From Deltaproteobacteria bacterium (GTDB lineage: Bacteria; Desulfobacterota; GWC2-55-46), in NCBI GenBank assembly GCA_016234935.1, contig JACRNL010000005.1:124001-188000 (forward strand): a stretch of 64,000 bases of DNA. Direction: 5' to 3'. The notes under the pieces are model-generated. The model was not told the DNA's origin and ran no database searches. It saw only the letters and a program-made list of their open reading frames with translations. Below, one piece after another: positions 33,697 through 42,950 of the stretch (positions within the stretch are counted from its first letter, which is position 1; the number at the start of each line of letters is the position of its first letter). The position numbers and the translations under genes are program-made.

Positions 33697-34050
33697 ATGA
33701 AGGCATCCAAACCCGCCTCGCCAATTACTTCCGCAGCCGCTTCCGGCAAATTCCAATTTCTCAGGCAGACCCCCAAAGGTCTGTTCATCCACGTCAGGGT
33801 CCAGCCGCGCGCCTCTAAAAATTCCGTTGACGACGTTGCGGGAGACGCCCTGAAGCTCCGCATAACCTCGCCGCCGGTTGAGGGCGAGGCAAACAGGGCT
33901 GTAATCGAACTCCTCTCCAGGCTGCTCTCCATTAAAAAGACCGCCTTTTCAATTGACGCCGGAACAAAGTCAAGGGACAAGCGCGTCAGAGTCGAAGGCT
34001 TTACGCTTAAAGAGCTTGAACACGGGTTTTTAAGTTTAAGGAAGGGCTGA
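33697..34050 (+). CDS. DUF167 (YggU) family protein
   Basis: 117 aa. IHVRVQPRASKNSV and LKLRITSPPVEGEANRAVIELLS are the DUF167 motifs. The N-terminal 25 residues (SPITSAAASGK) are extra and low in complexity. Function unknown; the gene is a habitual neighbour of yggT and divIVA and closes this operon. Confidence 0.92.
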   Translation: MKASKPASPITSAAASGKFQFLRQTPKGLFIHVRVQPRASKNSVDDVAGDALKLRITSPPVEGEANRAVIELLSRLLSIKKTAFSIDAGTKSRDKRVRVEGFTLKELEHGFLSLRKG

Positions 34051-34099
34051 GGCGGCACGCCTGCGCAGGACTAAAGCCTTGGTCTTACATATTTCCGAA

Positions 34100-34270
34100 G
34101 GCTTATCCATTGTCATTCCCGAGGTTTTAATCGGGAATCCGGAGGGGCATCGAAGCATCTAATTTTGAAGCAACCATATCCCCGATAAATACATTCGGGG
34201 ATGACAGCCAAGACGGTATCTACATAAAAGTATCGTGTATCGTTCCCACGCCCCAACGCGGGAACGGTAA
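34100..34270. repeat. Repeats after the DUF167 gene
   Basis: TCATTCCCGAGG...ATCGGGAATC and ATCCCCGATA...TCGGGGATGACA (about 34110-34207), then CGTTCCCACGCCCCAACGCGGGAACG (34237-34262). They lie between convergent genes and may serve as bidirectional terminators. Confidence 0.6.
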
Positions 34271-34299
34271 ACCCTCACTGCCCCTTTTCTGAACGCGCG

Positions 34300-36024
34300 C
34301 TAAACCTTCGGCCAAACAATATCCCTTCCGTTCTCTTTGGCGCTGTAAAGGGCCTTATCAGCGGCGTTGATAAGGGAAATGGCGTCGGTGGCCCCTTGAA
34401 GGGGCTGAGCCCCCTGAGGGGGCTCAGCCCCTTCAAGGGGTTCAACCCCCTCGCCTAATTCCGCGGCGCCGATGCTGATGGTCAGGTCGCCGTTGGGCTG
34501 CTGTTCTTCGAAGGGGAATGGCTCCTCCTTTATCCTGAGCCTTATGCGTTCGGCTGCTGCAAGGGCGTCCTTGAGGCCTGTTTCCGGGAGTATCATGGCA
34601 AACTCCTCCCCCCCGTATCTCGCGGCTATGTCAACCTCCCTGAGATTTTTAGAGAACAGCTCGGCCACCTTCCTCAGGGCCGCGTCCCCGTATGTGTGGC
34701 CGTGCGCGTCATTATAATTTTTAAAAAAGTCTATGTCCGCCATAAGAAGCGACAGGGGCCTTTTGAAGCGGCGGGCGGCTTTAACGGCCTTTTCAAGTTC
34801 GTCTTTAAAGTGCCGGTGGTTGTAAATGCCGGTAAGCCCGTCGGTCACGGCCAGGCCGCGCAAAGCCTCGTCGCGCCGCTTTACGGCCTCGGCCATTGTC
34901 CTGAAGGCCTTTGAGAGCTGGCCTATCTCGTCGTCGCTCTTAACCTCAAAACTCGGCATCTCTCCGGCCGCCACCTTCCCGGTGGCGTGAGCAAGCTCAC
35001 GGACGGGCTTGGTCACGTATTCTCCGACAAAGTATGTCAGTATCAAGACCAGCAGGATGATCACCGCCATGGCAAGTATGGTGTATCTTATGATGGAAAA
35101 CTCCACGTATATCCGATCGCTCGAAAGAACGTAGGCAATAGACCATTTGTTTTCATTCAGTCTGTCCTCGAAACCCGCGTCAACGGGCCTGTAACTAACG
35201 TAGTAATCATTCCCATTAAAAGAGAACTGGTCTATCCCCTTTCCCCCTGCCACAATCTTTTTGTATATCTCCGCAAGGCCGGCCGGCGTATCAGGGGATA
35301 CGGCCTTTGGAAAAGGCTCATTTTCACCTATGTTCATGTCCGTGCGCGCCAGGAATTCCCCTTTGTCATTAATTACAAAGGCATATCCCCTGTCCGGATT
35401 TATTATCTTTTTCAAAAGCCGCTGAAAATGCGCCATGCTTACCTCAAAGTGCAGTATCGCGGCCTTCTTCCCGTTCACCACGATAGGCGTCGCGGCAGGC
35501 AAAACCCATCTGCCGGTGTCCTCTGAAATGACCGGCTCGCCGTGAAAGACCTCCTCCTCTTTCACCTTGAACGCCTCTTTAAAAAAATGAGACCTGTCCT
35601 CACCCGAGCTAAGCTCGTTTTCATCCGCTAATTTATCGAAGATTATCCTTGATAGCTCCTGTCCATCCGCGCGTATGAAGCAGGCCTCGTCCAACATGTC
35701 CGGGTAGATGCTCCTCAGGTGCTTCAAGGTCTTTTTTTGCTCGCCAAGCCATTTGTCTTTATGCTCTTTGTCAAAGAAGTACATCTTAAAAGCGACATTC
35801 TGCGAGGCCAGGACAAGGTCTTTGCCTGTCTCATGGAAGAGCCTGTCTATCTGGCTTGAGGCCTCGTTCACGTTCCATGTAAGCTCTTTGTAGACGTTCC
35901 TGAACATGGCGTCTTTCGAGGTAAAATACAAAAAAACCGACATGACCGCGAGCGGGACAAGGGCGATAAAGAAAATCGCCGCTGATATCTTGGCCCGTAT
36001 GCTCTTTTTCAGGAAATTTATCAT
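34300..36024 (-). CDS. Membrane diguanylate cyclase with Cache sensor domain
   Basis: 574 aa from the ATG at 36024. One N-terminal membrane segment, a periplasmic Cache-type domain (about 35-320), a second membrane segment, a HAMP domain and a GGDEF domain with GGEEF. An RxxD inhibitory site (REVD) stands five residues before GGEEF, so product inhibition by c-di-GMP is expected. The frame is open to 36249, but that part covers dispersed repeats. Between SIGAAELG and ADKALYSAKENGRD it carries 20 residues from a 59-bp palindromic array (GVEPLEGAEPPQGAQPLQG). The loop there is tolerant in this family. Confidence 0.93.
   Translation of the reverse strand: MINFLKKSIRAKISAAIFFIALVPLAVMSVFLYFTSKDAMFRNVYKELTWNVNEASSQIDRLFHETGKDLVLASQNVAFKMYFFDKEHKDKWLGEQKKTLKHLRSIYPDMLDEACFIRADGQELSRIIFDKLADENELSSGEDRSHFFKEAFKVKEEEVFHGEPVISEDTGRWVLPAATPIVVNGKKAAILHFEVSMAHFQRLLKKIINPDRGYAFVINDKGEFLARTDMNIGENEPFPKAVSPDTPAGLAEIYKKIVAGGKGIDQFSFNGNDYYVSYRPVDAGFEDRLNENKWSIAYVLSSDRIYVEFSIIRYTILAMAVIILLVLILTYFVGEYVTKPVRELAHATGKVAAGEMPSFEVKSDDEIGQLSKAFRTMAEAVKRRDEALRGLAVTDGLTGIYNHRHFKDELEKAVKAARRFKRPLSLLMADIDFFKNYNDAHGHTYGDAALRKVAELFSKNLREVDIAARYGGEEFAMILPETGLKDALAAAERIRLRIKEEPFPFEEQQPNGDLTISIGAAELGEGVEPLEGAEPPQGAQPLQGATDAISLINAADKALYSAKENGRDIVWPKV
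34392..34450 (-). repeat. In-gene G/C palindrome (copy 8, longest, three modules) in diguanylate cyclase
   Basis: Three modules in a row, read as GVEPLEG-AEPPQG-AQPLQG. This is the largest in-gene copy in the window. Confidence 0.92.
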
Positions 36025-36500
36025 ATTGTCCGCTGACGGCCGTGGCCGGAGCAGTATCGTTCCCACGCTCCAGCGTGGAAATGCAGCCCCGGACGCTCCA
36101 GCGTCCTGTATTAAAAACGATATTTTAGTATGCTCCGCAACTTGCTGTGGGGGGTCATTTTGAAAAAACCGGAAAAAGCCGCGGCCTCTTTGGAAGAATG
36201 CGCGAGATAGAAAAACCATGCGGGGTCTTTGATGCTTTAATGTTAACACAAAATAGGCGGATGTAAAGGCAGAGGCAAGGCTTTTTGGATTTCAGCAGGG
36301 CCTTATGCGGGTTCAGGTTTGTAACCTCCGCTTTAGACACGCGAGGGCAGGCTTGAACCCGTGAGTTCGTGCGGGGAGCGCAGATAGCCGGCAGGCGTGG
36401 CCGTTCTTTGCATCTGCGAATCAAAAAGGTTCAGGTTGCAAACCTGAACCCGCGATAAAAAATAATCGTCATAGCGCCTGTGCGCTCAAAGCACTTGCGG
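36025..36500. other. Gene-free region with several repeat families
   Basis: It contains CGTTCCCACGCTCCAGCGTGG (36058-36078) and GGACGCTCCAGCGTCC (36090-36105), a degraded CCTGCCC/GCGGGGG-type palindrome (36330-36350), and GGTTCAGGTTGCAAACCTGAACC-type hairpin (36428-36450). No gene is seen in this part. Confidence 0.6.
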
Positions 36501-36501
36501 C

Positions 36502-36530
36502 TTGCCAATCCCTTCGCGGTATGCTATAAA
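36502..36530 (+). promoter_or_regulatory. Sigma-70 promoter of a candidate small RNA
   Basis: TTGCCA (36502-36507), a 17-bp spacer and TATAAA (36525-36530). Transcription would start near 36537, at the foot of a perfect 11-bp stem. Confidence 0.6.
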
Positions 36531-36535
36531 AAAGA

Positions 36536-36660
36536 CGAAGCCCCTTAGGCTCCGGTTAGAGAATCACAAGGGGCTTCGTGCGTCCTGAGCCGGGCTTTCC
36601 AGATGTATGGACACGCAGCGTCTACCCGCGGCTCAAGCCGTTTGTATTTGTTGTTTTTTG
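36536..36660 (+). ncRNA. Candidate structured small RNA with own promoter and terminator
   Basis: A perfect 11-bp stem (36536-36546 with 36568-36578, 21-nt loop) is followed by a GAGCCGGG...CCCGCGGCTC long-range pairing and a terminal hairpin CGGCT-CA-AGCCG (36629-36640) with a T-rich tail ending in TTTTTT (about 36641-36659). The promoter listed above is correctly placed. No open frame fits. It does not match 6S, tmRNA, SRP, RNase P or a riboswitch that I know. It lies about 80 bp before an XRE regulator gene and could act on it or be independent. Confidence 0.5.
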
Positions 36661-36741
36661 AAAATCGCTTTCAACGCGGCGTGCGTTATGATTGCAATTA
36701 TACAACTTTAAATGAATAAGTCAAGAATAATTTTCTTATGA

Positions 36742-37129
36742 ATGAAAAAAACTGCTGACAGGCGCGGAGTTCGCTAACCTTTTTTTACAACGGATTGAGG
36801 GCGAAAGGCCCCATACATGGGGCAAGCGTAATGGTATAAATAGAGGTATTATACAAAATATAACGAAAGGAAAAATACCCGACCCGCACAACTTGCTGCT
36901 CATTGCCGGCGCGCTCGGCGTCTCCGTTGACTGGCTCCTCACCGGCAAGGAAGGCCTGCGGACAAAACCAGCGGATGTGAGTGCGCCGCGCTCGGCAAAA
37001 GAAAAAGAATACCTCGACAAGCTGCTTCTGCTGCTGCGCAATCCCGCAACCAAAAAGGTTATTAAGGAAAATATAGACACTTTCCTGAAGGTGCCCGTGC
37101 CTGCGCCCGGAAAAAACGGGGCTGAGTAA
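36742..37129 (+). pseudogene. XRE/CI-type transcription regulator with apparent frameshift at an A7 run
   Basis: A frame beginning after TGA at 36743 reads KKLLTGAEFANLFLQRIEGE...QNITKGKIPDPHNLLLIAGALGVSVDWLLTGKE, a helix-turn-helix of the CI repressor type, followed by a C-terminal helix like that of the regulator at 60638-61150 (DWLLTG then a KLL-LR-P...FLK pattern). No standard start exists in this frame. An ATG at 36742 followed by seven A's would enter it if one A were absent, giving MKKLLTGAEF. The gene is either frameshifted, mis-sequenced at the homopolymer, or expressed by slippage. A shorter product from TTG at 36893 would lack most of the HTH. Confidence 0.6.
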
Positions 37130-37169
37130 TAATCCGGCCCTGCTTCATGCGGCTTACCGCAAAACAAAA

Positions 37170-37197
37170 GGGAGGAACTTTTATAAAAGTTCCTCCC
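37170..37197. terminator. Bidirectional intrinsic terminator
   Basis: Perfect 12-bp stem GGGAGGAACTTT with a TATA loop. On the plus strand CTTCTCATTTTT follows; on the minus strand CTTTTGTTTTG follows. It separates the convergent XRE gene and rpoD. Confidence 0.85.
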
Positions 37198-37350
37198 CCT
37201 TCTCATTTTTCACCAATACCCTTTTCAAAGGGCCAGCCTTATACTCCGACATGAGCCGTGCCGGATAACTCGCCGCTTACCCCTCCGCGAAACTCCTTTT
37301 CAAAAGGCCAACCCGCGGCTTCGACAGAAGCGCGCCGGATAACTTACATC

Positions 37351-38886
37351 TTACCCCTCCGCGAAACCCTTGAGCAGTTTTGCCCTTGTGGGATGCCTCA
37401 GGCGCCTGATGGCCTTTGCTTCTATCTGCCTGACCCTTTCTCTGGTCACTCCGAGCACCTTGCCTACCTCTTCAAGCGTGTAGTCCTGCCTCTCGCCTAT
37501 GCCGAAGCGCATGCGGAGGACCTTTTGCTCCCTCTGCGTGAGGCTGTCAAGCACGACGTTCGTCTGGTCTGACAGGTCTTTTTCAATGGCCGCGTCCGAC
37601 GGGGACGGCGACTTCTCGTCTTCTATAAAATCCCCGAGCGAGCTCTCTTCGTCGTCTCCGATAGGCGTCTCAAGGGAAAGCGTCTGCTTCATGAGCCTCA
37701 GGATGCGGCGCACCTTGGCGATCGGGATGTCCATCCTCTCGGCTATCTCTTCTGGATAAGGCTCTCTGCCAAGCTCCTTCAAGAGCTGGCGCGACGTCTG
37801 AAGGAGCCTGTTGATGGTCTCGATCATGTGCACGGGTATCCTGATGGTCCTGCCGTGGTCGGCGATAGACCTCGTTATGGCCTGCCGTATCCACCACGTG
37901 GCGTAGGTGGAGAACTTGTAGCCCTTCTTGTAGTCGAACTTGTCAACGGCCTTCATAAGGCCGATGTTCCCCTCCTGGATGAGGTCGGAGAACTTCAGGC
38001 CGAGGTTAATATACCTCTTCGCGATGCTCACGACAAGGCGCAGGTTGGCTTCGATAAGCCTCTGCTTGGACTCCCACATGTTGTAATCGTGCACCTTTAC
38101 GGCCCTAGCGAGTTCCTTCAAATCCTGCCTCTTCATCTCAAGGCGCCTCAGTATCCTCTTGACGCGGAGCTTTGCCCTCTCGGCGCGCTTCGGGCCTTTT
38201 TTATGCTCCTCCCTTTCAAGGAGATTCTCGACGCGGATGATGCGTTTGACTATCCTCCGGATGAGGTTTGCGCTCAAATTTACGTCTTTGAGGAGCTTGT
38301 ACGCGCCCTCCGGCTTTCTCCTTTTGAGCTTTTCGAGCTTCGCTATCGCCTCGTCGGAATCGCTGCTCTCCTCAAGCTGGACGGTCTCTTCTGCCTCTTC
38401 GATAAGCTCGCGCAGCGACGCCTTTCCCTGCTTGACCCTCTCAGCTATCCTTAAAACCTCCCTTACGGCAAAAGGGCTTGTAAGGGTAAGGCGGCGAAGC
38501 TCTCCCTTGGCCTCTTCTATGTTCTTGGCGTAGGTTATCTCCTCTTCCCTTTTAAGGAGGGGCACGGCGCCCATCTCGCGCATGTAGATGCGGACAGGAT
38601 CCTCCACGCGCTCGGCATCGAGCACTTCTATCTCCTTGACCTCTGCCGGCTCTTCCGCCTCGGCGGCCTTGTCCGCCGTGTCCACTACGTCTATGCCGAG
38701 GTCGCCGAGCGTTTCAAGGAGGTTGTCCATCTCGTCAACCGAGAAGTTCTCCTCGGGAAAGGCGTCGTTTATCTCGTCATAGGTGAGAAACCCCTTTTCC
38801 TTCCCGATCTCGATAAGATTCGCTATGTCTGCCGTGCGGGTGCCGCCGCCTGCCGCGCCATGCGCGCCACTGTTTTTCCTGGTCAT
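37351..38886 (-). CDS. rpoD: RNA polymerase primary sigma factor (sigma-70)
   Basis: 511 aa. Region 1.1-like N-terminus ([21 protein letters not shown]), region 1.2 [16 protein letters not shown], a charged non-conserved region, region 2 with [15 protein letters not shown] and TIRIPVHM, region 3, and region 4.2 with [30 protein letters not shown]. The frame is open to 38985, but the ATG at 38886 after AAGGA is the usual start. A consensus-like promoter lies 135-165 bp upstream (39020-39049). dnaG, its frequent partner, is not in the window. Confidence 0.97.
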   Translation of the reverse strand: MTRKNSGAHGAAGGGTRTADIANLIEIGKEKGFLTYDEINDAFPEENFSVDEMDNLLETLGDLGIDVVDTADKAAEAEEPAEVKEIEVLDAERVEDPVRIYMREMGAVPLLKREEEITYAKNIEEAKGELRRLTLTSPFAVREVLRIAERVKQGKASLRELIEEAEETVQLEESSDSDEAIAKLEKLKRRKPEGAYKLLKDVNLSANLIRRIVKRIIRVENLLEREEHKKGPKRAERAKLRVKRILRRLEMKRQDLKELARAVKVHDYNMWESKQRLIEANLRLVVSIAKRYINLGLKFSDLIQEGNIGLMKAVDKFDYKKGYKFSTYATWWIRQAITRSIADHGRTIRIPVHMIETINRLLQTSRQLLKELGREPYPEEIAERMDIPIAKVRRILRLMKQTLSLETPIGDDEESSLGDFIEDEKSPSPSDAAIEKDLSDQTNVVLDSLTQREQKVLRMRFGIGERQDYTLEEVGKVLGVTRERVRQIEAKAIRRLRHPTRAKLLKGFAEG

Positions 38887-39019
38887 AGGTCCATTCCTTT
38901 TCCTTGAAACTCCCGCAACCACCGGCCCTCTGCTCCGTTCATAAATTGCGAAAGATATTTTTCTTCTCCTGTTTGCTCCCGTCATGCAAGGCTTGGCTTA
39001 CACACAAAAAAAGTATATT

Positions 39020-39049
39020 ATTATACTCTAACTGTATAGCAATTGTCAA
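39020..39049 (-). promoter_or_regulatory. Consensus sigma-70 promoter of rpoD
   Basis: On the minus strand: TTGACA (39049-39044), 18-bp spacer, TATAAT (39025-39020). Both hexamers are perfect. It gives an rpoD leader of about 125 nt. Confidence 0.85.
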
Positions 39050-39154
39050 TACCCGTCAAGCATCTGTAAATTCAGGCTTAAGGTGGCGCCGGCCGTTCTT
39101 TTGAGAAAAGGCCTTGATAAAAGACCCATTTATATTTATAATATCCCGTTATTG

Positions 39155-39183
39155 TTGAACGGATATGAATTTTGCATTAAAAT
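39155..39183 (+). promoter_or_regulatory. Probable promoter of the hem operon
   Basis: TTGAAC (39155-39160), 17-bp spacer, TAAAAT (39178-39183). The leader to hemE would be about 100 nt. The 38887-39292 gap holds only the rpoD and hemE promoters, with no gene. Confidence 0.6.
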
Positions 39184-39292
39184 CCAGCCTTGCGCGCTAA
39201 AAATACGTGAAAATACAGCCGGTTAATGTTCCTATAAACAAGCCATAGGCGTCAAATCTTCTATTGACCGAGAGGGAGGTTCTTTTAAAAAA

Positions 39293-40318
39293 ATGGTAAA
39301 CGACTCTTTTTTAAAGGCATGCAGGAGGCAGAAGGCGCAGCATACGCCCGTGTGGCTTATGCGCCAGGCCGGACGCTACATGAAGGAATACATGGCCATA
39401 AGGAAGAACCACTCCTTCCTTGAGATGTGCCGCACGCCGGAGCTTGCGTGCGAGGTGACGCTTCAACCCGTCCGGGCGTTCGACATTGACGCGGCCATCA
39501 TATTCGCCGACATACTGCTGCCGCTGCCGGGCATGGGCATAGACCTCGAATTCGCCAAGAACGAAGGCCCGCACATCAAAAACCCGGTCCGCACAAGAAA
39601 AGACGTGGAGGCGATACGGCTCATGAACCCTGAGGAGGACGTCCCGTATCTTCTCACGGCCATAAAGATGGTCAAAAAAGAGCTTAACGGAAAGGTCCCG
39701 CTCATCGGCTTTTCCGGCGCGCCCTTTACCATAGCCAGCTACATCATCGAAGGCGAGGGCTCGAAAAACTACATCCACGCCAAATCCCTCATGTACAACG
39801 ATCCGGACTCATGGCACATGTTCATGGACAAAATATGCGGCGTCACCATCGCCTACCTGAACGCGCAGATCGACGCCGGCGTGGACGCGGTGCAGCTCTT
39901 CGACAGCTGGGTCGGCTGTCTCGGACCGGATGATTACAAAGAATACGTCCTTCCCTACACCAAAAAGGTCGTTGACGGCGTTAAAAAGACCGTGCCGCTC
40001 ATAAACTTCAGCACCAACACCGGCACGTATCTTGACCTCGTGGCCGAGGCTGGGGGAGACGTCATTGGAGTCGACTGGCGCGTAAGGCTCGGCGACGCGT
40101 GGAAGACCATAGGCTACGGCCATGCCATACAGGGCAACATAGACCCCGTAATCCTCTTCAGCGACCCGAAGACCATCAGGAAAAAGGTCAAGGCGATACT
40201 CGACATGGCCCAGGGAAGGCCGGGCCACATCTTCAACCTCGGCCACGGCATCAACGTCGGCACGCCGGTGGACAACGTAAGGGCCCTTGTGGACAGCGTG
40301 CATGAGCTGAGCAGGTAA
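39293..40318 (+). CDS. hemE: Uroporphyrinogen decarboxylase
   Basis: 341 aa. It removes four carboxyl groups from uroporphyrinogen III. Seen: WLMRQAGRYMKEY near the N-terminus, FADILLPLPGMG, GFSGAPFTIASYIIEG, FDSWVG and HIFNLGHGI, all standard. GGGAGG stands about 14 nt before the ATG. First of hemE-hemH-hemG, the protoporphyrin-dependent branch of haem synthesis. Confidence 0.97.
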   Translation: MVNDSFLKACRRQKAQHTPVWLMRQAGRYMKEYMAIRKNHSFLEMCRTPELACEVTLQPVRAFDIDAAIIFADILLPLPGMGIDLEFAKNEGPHIKNPVRTRKDVEAIRLMNPEEDVPYLLTAIKMVKKELNGKVPLIGFSGAPFTIASYIIEGEGSKNYIHAKSLMYNDPDSWHMFMDKICGVTIAYLNAQIDAGVDAVQLFDSWVGCLGPDDYKEYVLPYTKKVVDGVKKTVPLINFSTNTGTYLDLVAEAGGDVIGVDWRVRLGDAWKTIGYGHAIQGNIDPVILFSDPKTIRKKVKAILDMAQGRPGHIFNLGHGINVGTPVDNVRALVDSVHELSR

Positions 40319-40352
40319 TTTTTATTCTAAAAAAAGGCTTCGAGGATACGGC

Positions 40353-41285
40353 ATGACGAATAACTTAAAGAAAGCGGTTCTTGTTCTGGCCTTCGGCGGC
40401 CCGTCTTGCATTGACGACGTCGAGCCGTTTTTAAAAAACATCCTGAAAGGCAGGACGATCCCACCGGCGCTCCTTGCAAGCGCGATCGAACGCTACAGGA
40501 TAATCGGCGGCAAGTCGCCGCTCCTTGAGATAACAAACGCCCAGGCCGCGGCCATCGAAAAATCCATGAACAAAGACGGCGGCTCTTACAAGGTCTACAC
40601 GGGCATGCGCTACTGGCGCCCCCTGATTAAGGACACGATTAAAAAGATGCACGATGACGGCGTGCGCGAGATTCTTGCCGTCACGATGGCGCCGTTTAAC
40701 TCGCCCCTTGCCACCGGCGGCTACGAGGACGACGTCTATCAGGAAGCCAAGGCAAGCTACCCGGACGACTTGACGATTAAATGGCTGCACGACTGGCACA
40801 TCAGGCCGGAGTTCATCTCCCTTATAGCCGATAACATAAGGGAAGGCCTCTCGGCGTTCGAGAAAAAAGAGGACGCGCTTGTCATATTCTCAAACCACAG
40901 CGTCATCATGTCCGCGCTCGAGGGCGACCCCTACCAGATGAAGATAGACATGGCCGTCGCCGAGATAGTAAAGAACTGCCCATGCGACCATAAGACGGGC
41001 TTTCAGAGCGTTGGAAGGGGCAACCCCCTTGACTGGCTCGGCCCGAGGGTGGAAGACCTTATCGAAGGCGCTAAAAAGGCCGGCAAAAAGGGCGTCCTTA
41101 TCGTGCCCCTCGGCTTTGTCTCAGACCACGTTGAGACCCTTTACGACATAGACATTCTTTTCAGGGGCATAGCGGAAAAAAACGGGCTTATCTTCAAAAG
41201 ATGCCCATCGCTCAACACCAACCAGCGCTTCACGGAGCTTCTCGCGAAGATATTAAAGTTAGCCATTGAAAGATTCAATTATTAA
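40353..41285 (+). CDS. hemH: Ferrochelatase
   Basis: 310 aa. It inserts iron into protoporphyrin IX (or coproporphyrin III in other lineages). Seen: LVLAFGGPSCIDDVEPFL, GMRYWRPLIKDTI, the active-site region FSNHSVIM...GDPY, FQSVGRG and the C-terminal PLGFVSDHVETLYDIDI. The usual SAHS is SNHS, with the histidine kept. The presence of a hemG/hemY-type oxidase downstream fits the protoporphyrin route. Confidence 0.95.
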   Translation: MTNNLKKAVLVLAFGGPSCIDDVEPFLKNILKGRTIPPALLASAIERYRIIGGKSPLLEITNAQAAAIEKSMNKDGGSYKVYTGMRYWRPLIKDTIKKMHDDGVREILAVTMAPFNSPLATGGYEDDVYQEAKASYPDDLTIKWLHDWHIRPEFISLIADNIREGLSAFEKKEDALVIFSNHSVIMSALEGDPYQMKIDMAVAEIVKNCPCDHKTGFQSVGRGNPLDWLGPRVEDLIEGAKKAGKKGVLIVPLGFVSDHVETLYDIDILFRGIAEKNGLIFKRCPSLNTNQRFTELLAKILKLAIERFNY

Positions 41286-41327
41286 TACAAAAAAGTGGCG
41301 CGAGGCATCTACCGGGCCTGTTAAGGG

Positions 41328-41474
41328 CAGGCCGCTCAAAAAGCCCCCGACCCATGCTCCGCATGGGTGCCCCGAAGGCGACGAGGAGCGAGGAGTGAGG
41401 CGTGCTTTTGGGTACGCCGCAATGACGAGCGACGAAGGCAACGCAGTAGATGGGGCTTTTTCAGCGGCCTGCTA
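41328..41474 (+). repeat. Family-1 palindromic repeat (copy e)
   Basis: CAGGCCGCTCAAAAAGCCCC to TTTTTCAGCGGCCTGCTA, with inner palindrome ATGCTCCGCAT and TACGCC/GGCGTG segments. It lies between hemH and hemG and ends 7 bp before the TTG start of hemG. Confidence 0.85.
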
Positions 41475-41480
41475 AAACAT

Positions 41481-42938
41481 TTGACAAAACGCGTAATCAT
41501 AATAGGCTCCGGCATTGCCGGGCTTGCCGCTGCATACAACCTCCGGGAACATCAGTCTTCCTCCGCCTCCGGCGCGTTTGAAATAGTCCTGCTCGAAAAA
41601 AAAGACGCGCCCGGCGGCAATATCAAGACGGAAAAGATCGACGGCTTTCTGATAGAAGGCGGGCCGGACTGCTTCCTGTCTGAAAAGCCGTGGGCGTGGG
41701 AACTCTGTAAACGCCTCGGCCTTCAGGCCAGCCTCCTTCAAACGAACGAGGTCGCAAAAAAGACCTTTGTCCTTTCCAAGGGCAGGCTCCACGAGCTTCC
41801 CGAGGGCGTCATACTCATGGTGCCCACGCGGATAATGCCGCTGGCGTTCTCAGGCCTCATTTCCATACCCGGCAAGATACGGATGGCCCTTGAGCTCTTT
41901 ATCCCGAAAAGGAAGGAAACCGGCGACGAGTCCCTCGGCGGCTTCGTCACCCGCAGGCTCGGCAAAGAGGCGCTCGACAAGATAGCCGAGCCGCTTGTCG
42001 CGGGCGTTCACGCCGGAGATCCGGCGACCATGAGCGTCAGGAGCTCTTTTCCCAAGTTCGTCCAGCTTGAGGAGGAGCACGGAAGCCTCATACGCGGCAT
42101 GATTAAACGCATGGCGCTGATGAAAAAGACGCAAAAGCCCGGCAGTCCCTTGCCCGGCCAGAAGCTCACCATGTTCATAACCCTTAAAGAGGGTCTTTCC
42201 CATCTTATCAATACCCTGACCGAGCGGATCCTCGCGGCTGGAAATACGGCTATCAGGACCGGCGCCGCGGTTACCGGCGTCCTTGAAAAACAGGGAAAAT
42301 TCGAGGTCGGCATCGAAGGCGCGCCTTCGATGACGGCGGACGCGGTAATCATAGCCGCGCCTGCATACGCGGCGGCAAAAACGCTTGCCGGCCTTGATGC
42401 GGAGTTAGCCGAAAAGCTCCTCGCCATCCCCTATGTGTCCACGGCCACCGTGTCCATCGCCTTTAAGAAAAAGGATATCGTCCGGCCTCTAAGCGGCTTC
42501 GGCTTCGTCATACCGCGCACCGAGGGCAGGAAGATAATGGCCGCGACATGGTCGTCCGTCAAGTGGAGCCACAGGGCGCCGGATGACTCCGTGCTCGTAA
42601 GATGCTTTGTCGGCGGGGCGAAAAACGCCGAGCTTGTAAACCTCGGCGATGCTGATATGATTAAGATGGTCAGGGCGGAGCTCGAAGACATCATGGGCAT
42701 AGACGCCGAGCCTGTGCTTGTAAAGGTCTACCGCTGGATAAACTCCATGCCGCAATACACCATCGGACATGATGAACGGATTGCTGAAATAGAACGGCGG
42801 TGCGCGCGCTATCCCGGCCTCTTTCTCACCGGAAGCGCCTATCACGGCATCGGCATAGCGGACAGCGTTAGAAACGCCGAAATAACGGCAAAAAAGGTCC
42901 TGCATTTTTTAGCGGGCAGGCAGCCCGCCTCCCGTTAA
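41481..42938 (+). CDS. hemG: Protoporphyrinogen/coproporphyrinogen oxidase (HemG/HemY type)
   Basis: 485 aa FAD enzyme. Seen: VIIIGSGIAGLAAAYNL (FAD-binding) right at the start, EKKDAPGGNIKTE, GPDCF, EPLVAGVHAGDP and, at the C-terminus, GIGIADSVRNAE. A longer frame from 41367 would translate the family-1 repeat; the TTG at 41481 (TTGACAAAACGC) gives the natural N-terminus. Oxygen dependence is expected for this type, so the host is likely not a strict anaerobe, although acceptors other than oxygen are possible. Confidence 0.94.
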   Translation: MTKRVIIIGSGIAGLAAAYNLREHQSSSASGAFEIVLLEKKDAPGGNIKTEKIDGFLIEGGPDCFLSEKPWAWELCKRLGLQASLLQTNEVAKKTFVLSKGRLHELPEGVILMVPTRIMPLAFSGLISIPGKIRMALELFIPKRKETGDESLGGFVTRRLGKEALDKIAEPLVAGVHAGDPATMSVRSSFPKFVQLEEEHGSLIRGMIKRMALMKKTQKPGSPLPGQKLTMFITLKEGLSHLINTLTERILAAGNTAIRTGAAVTGVLEKQGKFEVGIEGAPSMTADAVIIAAPAYAAAKTLAGLDAELAEKLLAIPYVSTATVSIAFKKKDIVRPLSGFGFVIPRTEGRKIMAATWSSVKWSHRAPDDSVLVRCFVGGAKNAELVNLGDADMIKMVRAELEDIMGIDAEPVLVKVYRWINSMPQYTIGHDERIAEIERRCARYPGLFLTGSAYHGIGIADSVRNAEITAKKVLHFLAGRQPASR

Positions 42939-42950
42939 CCGCGTAACCTT

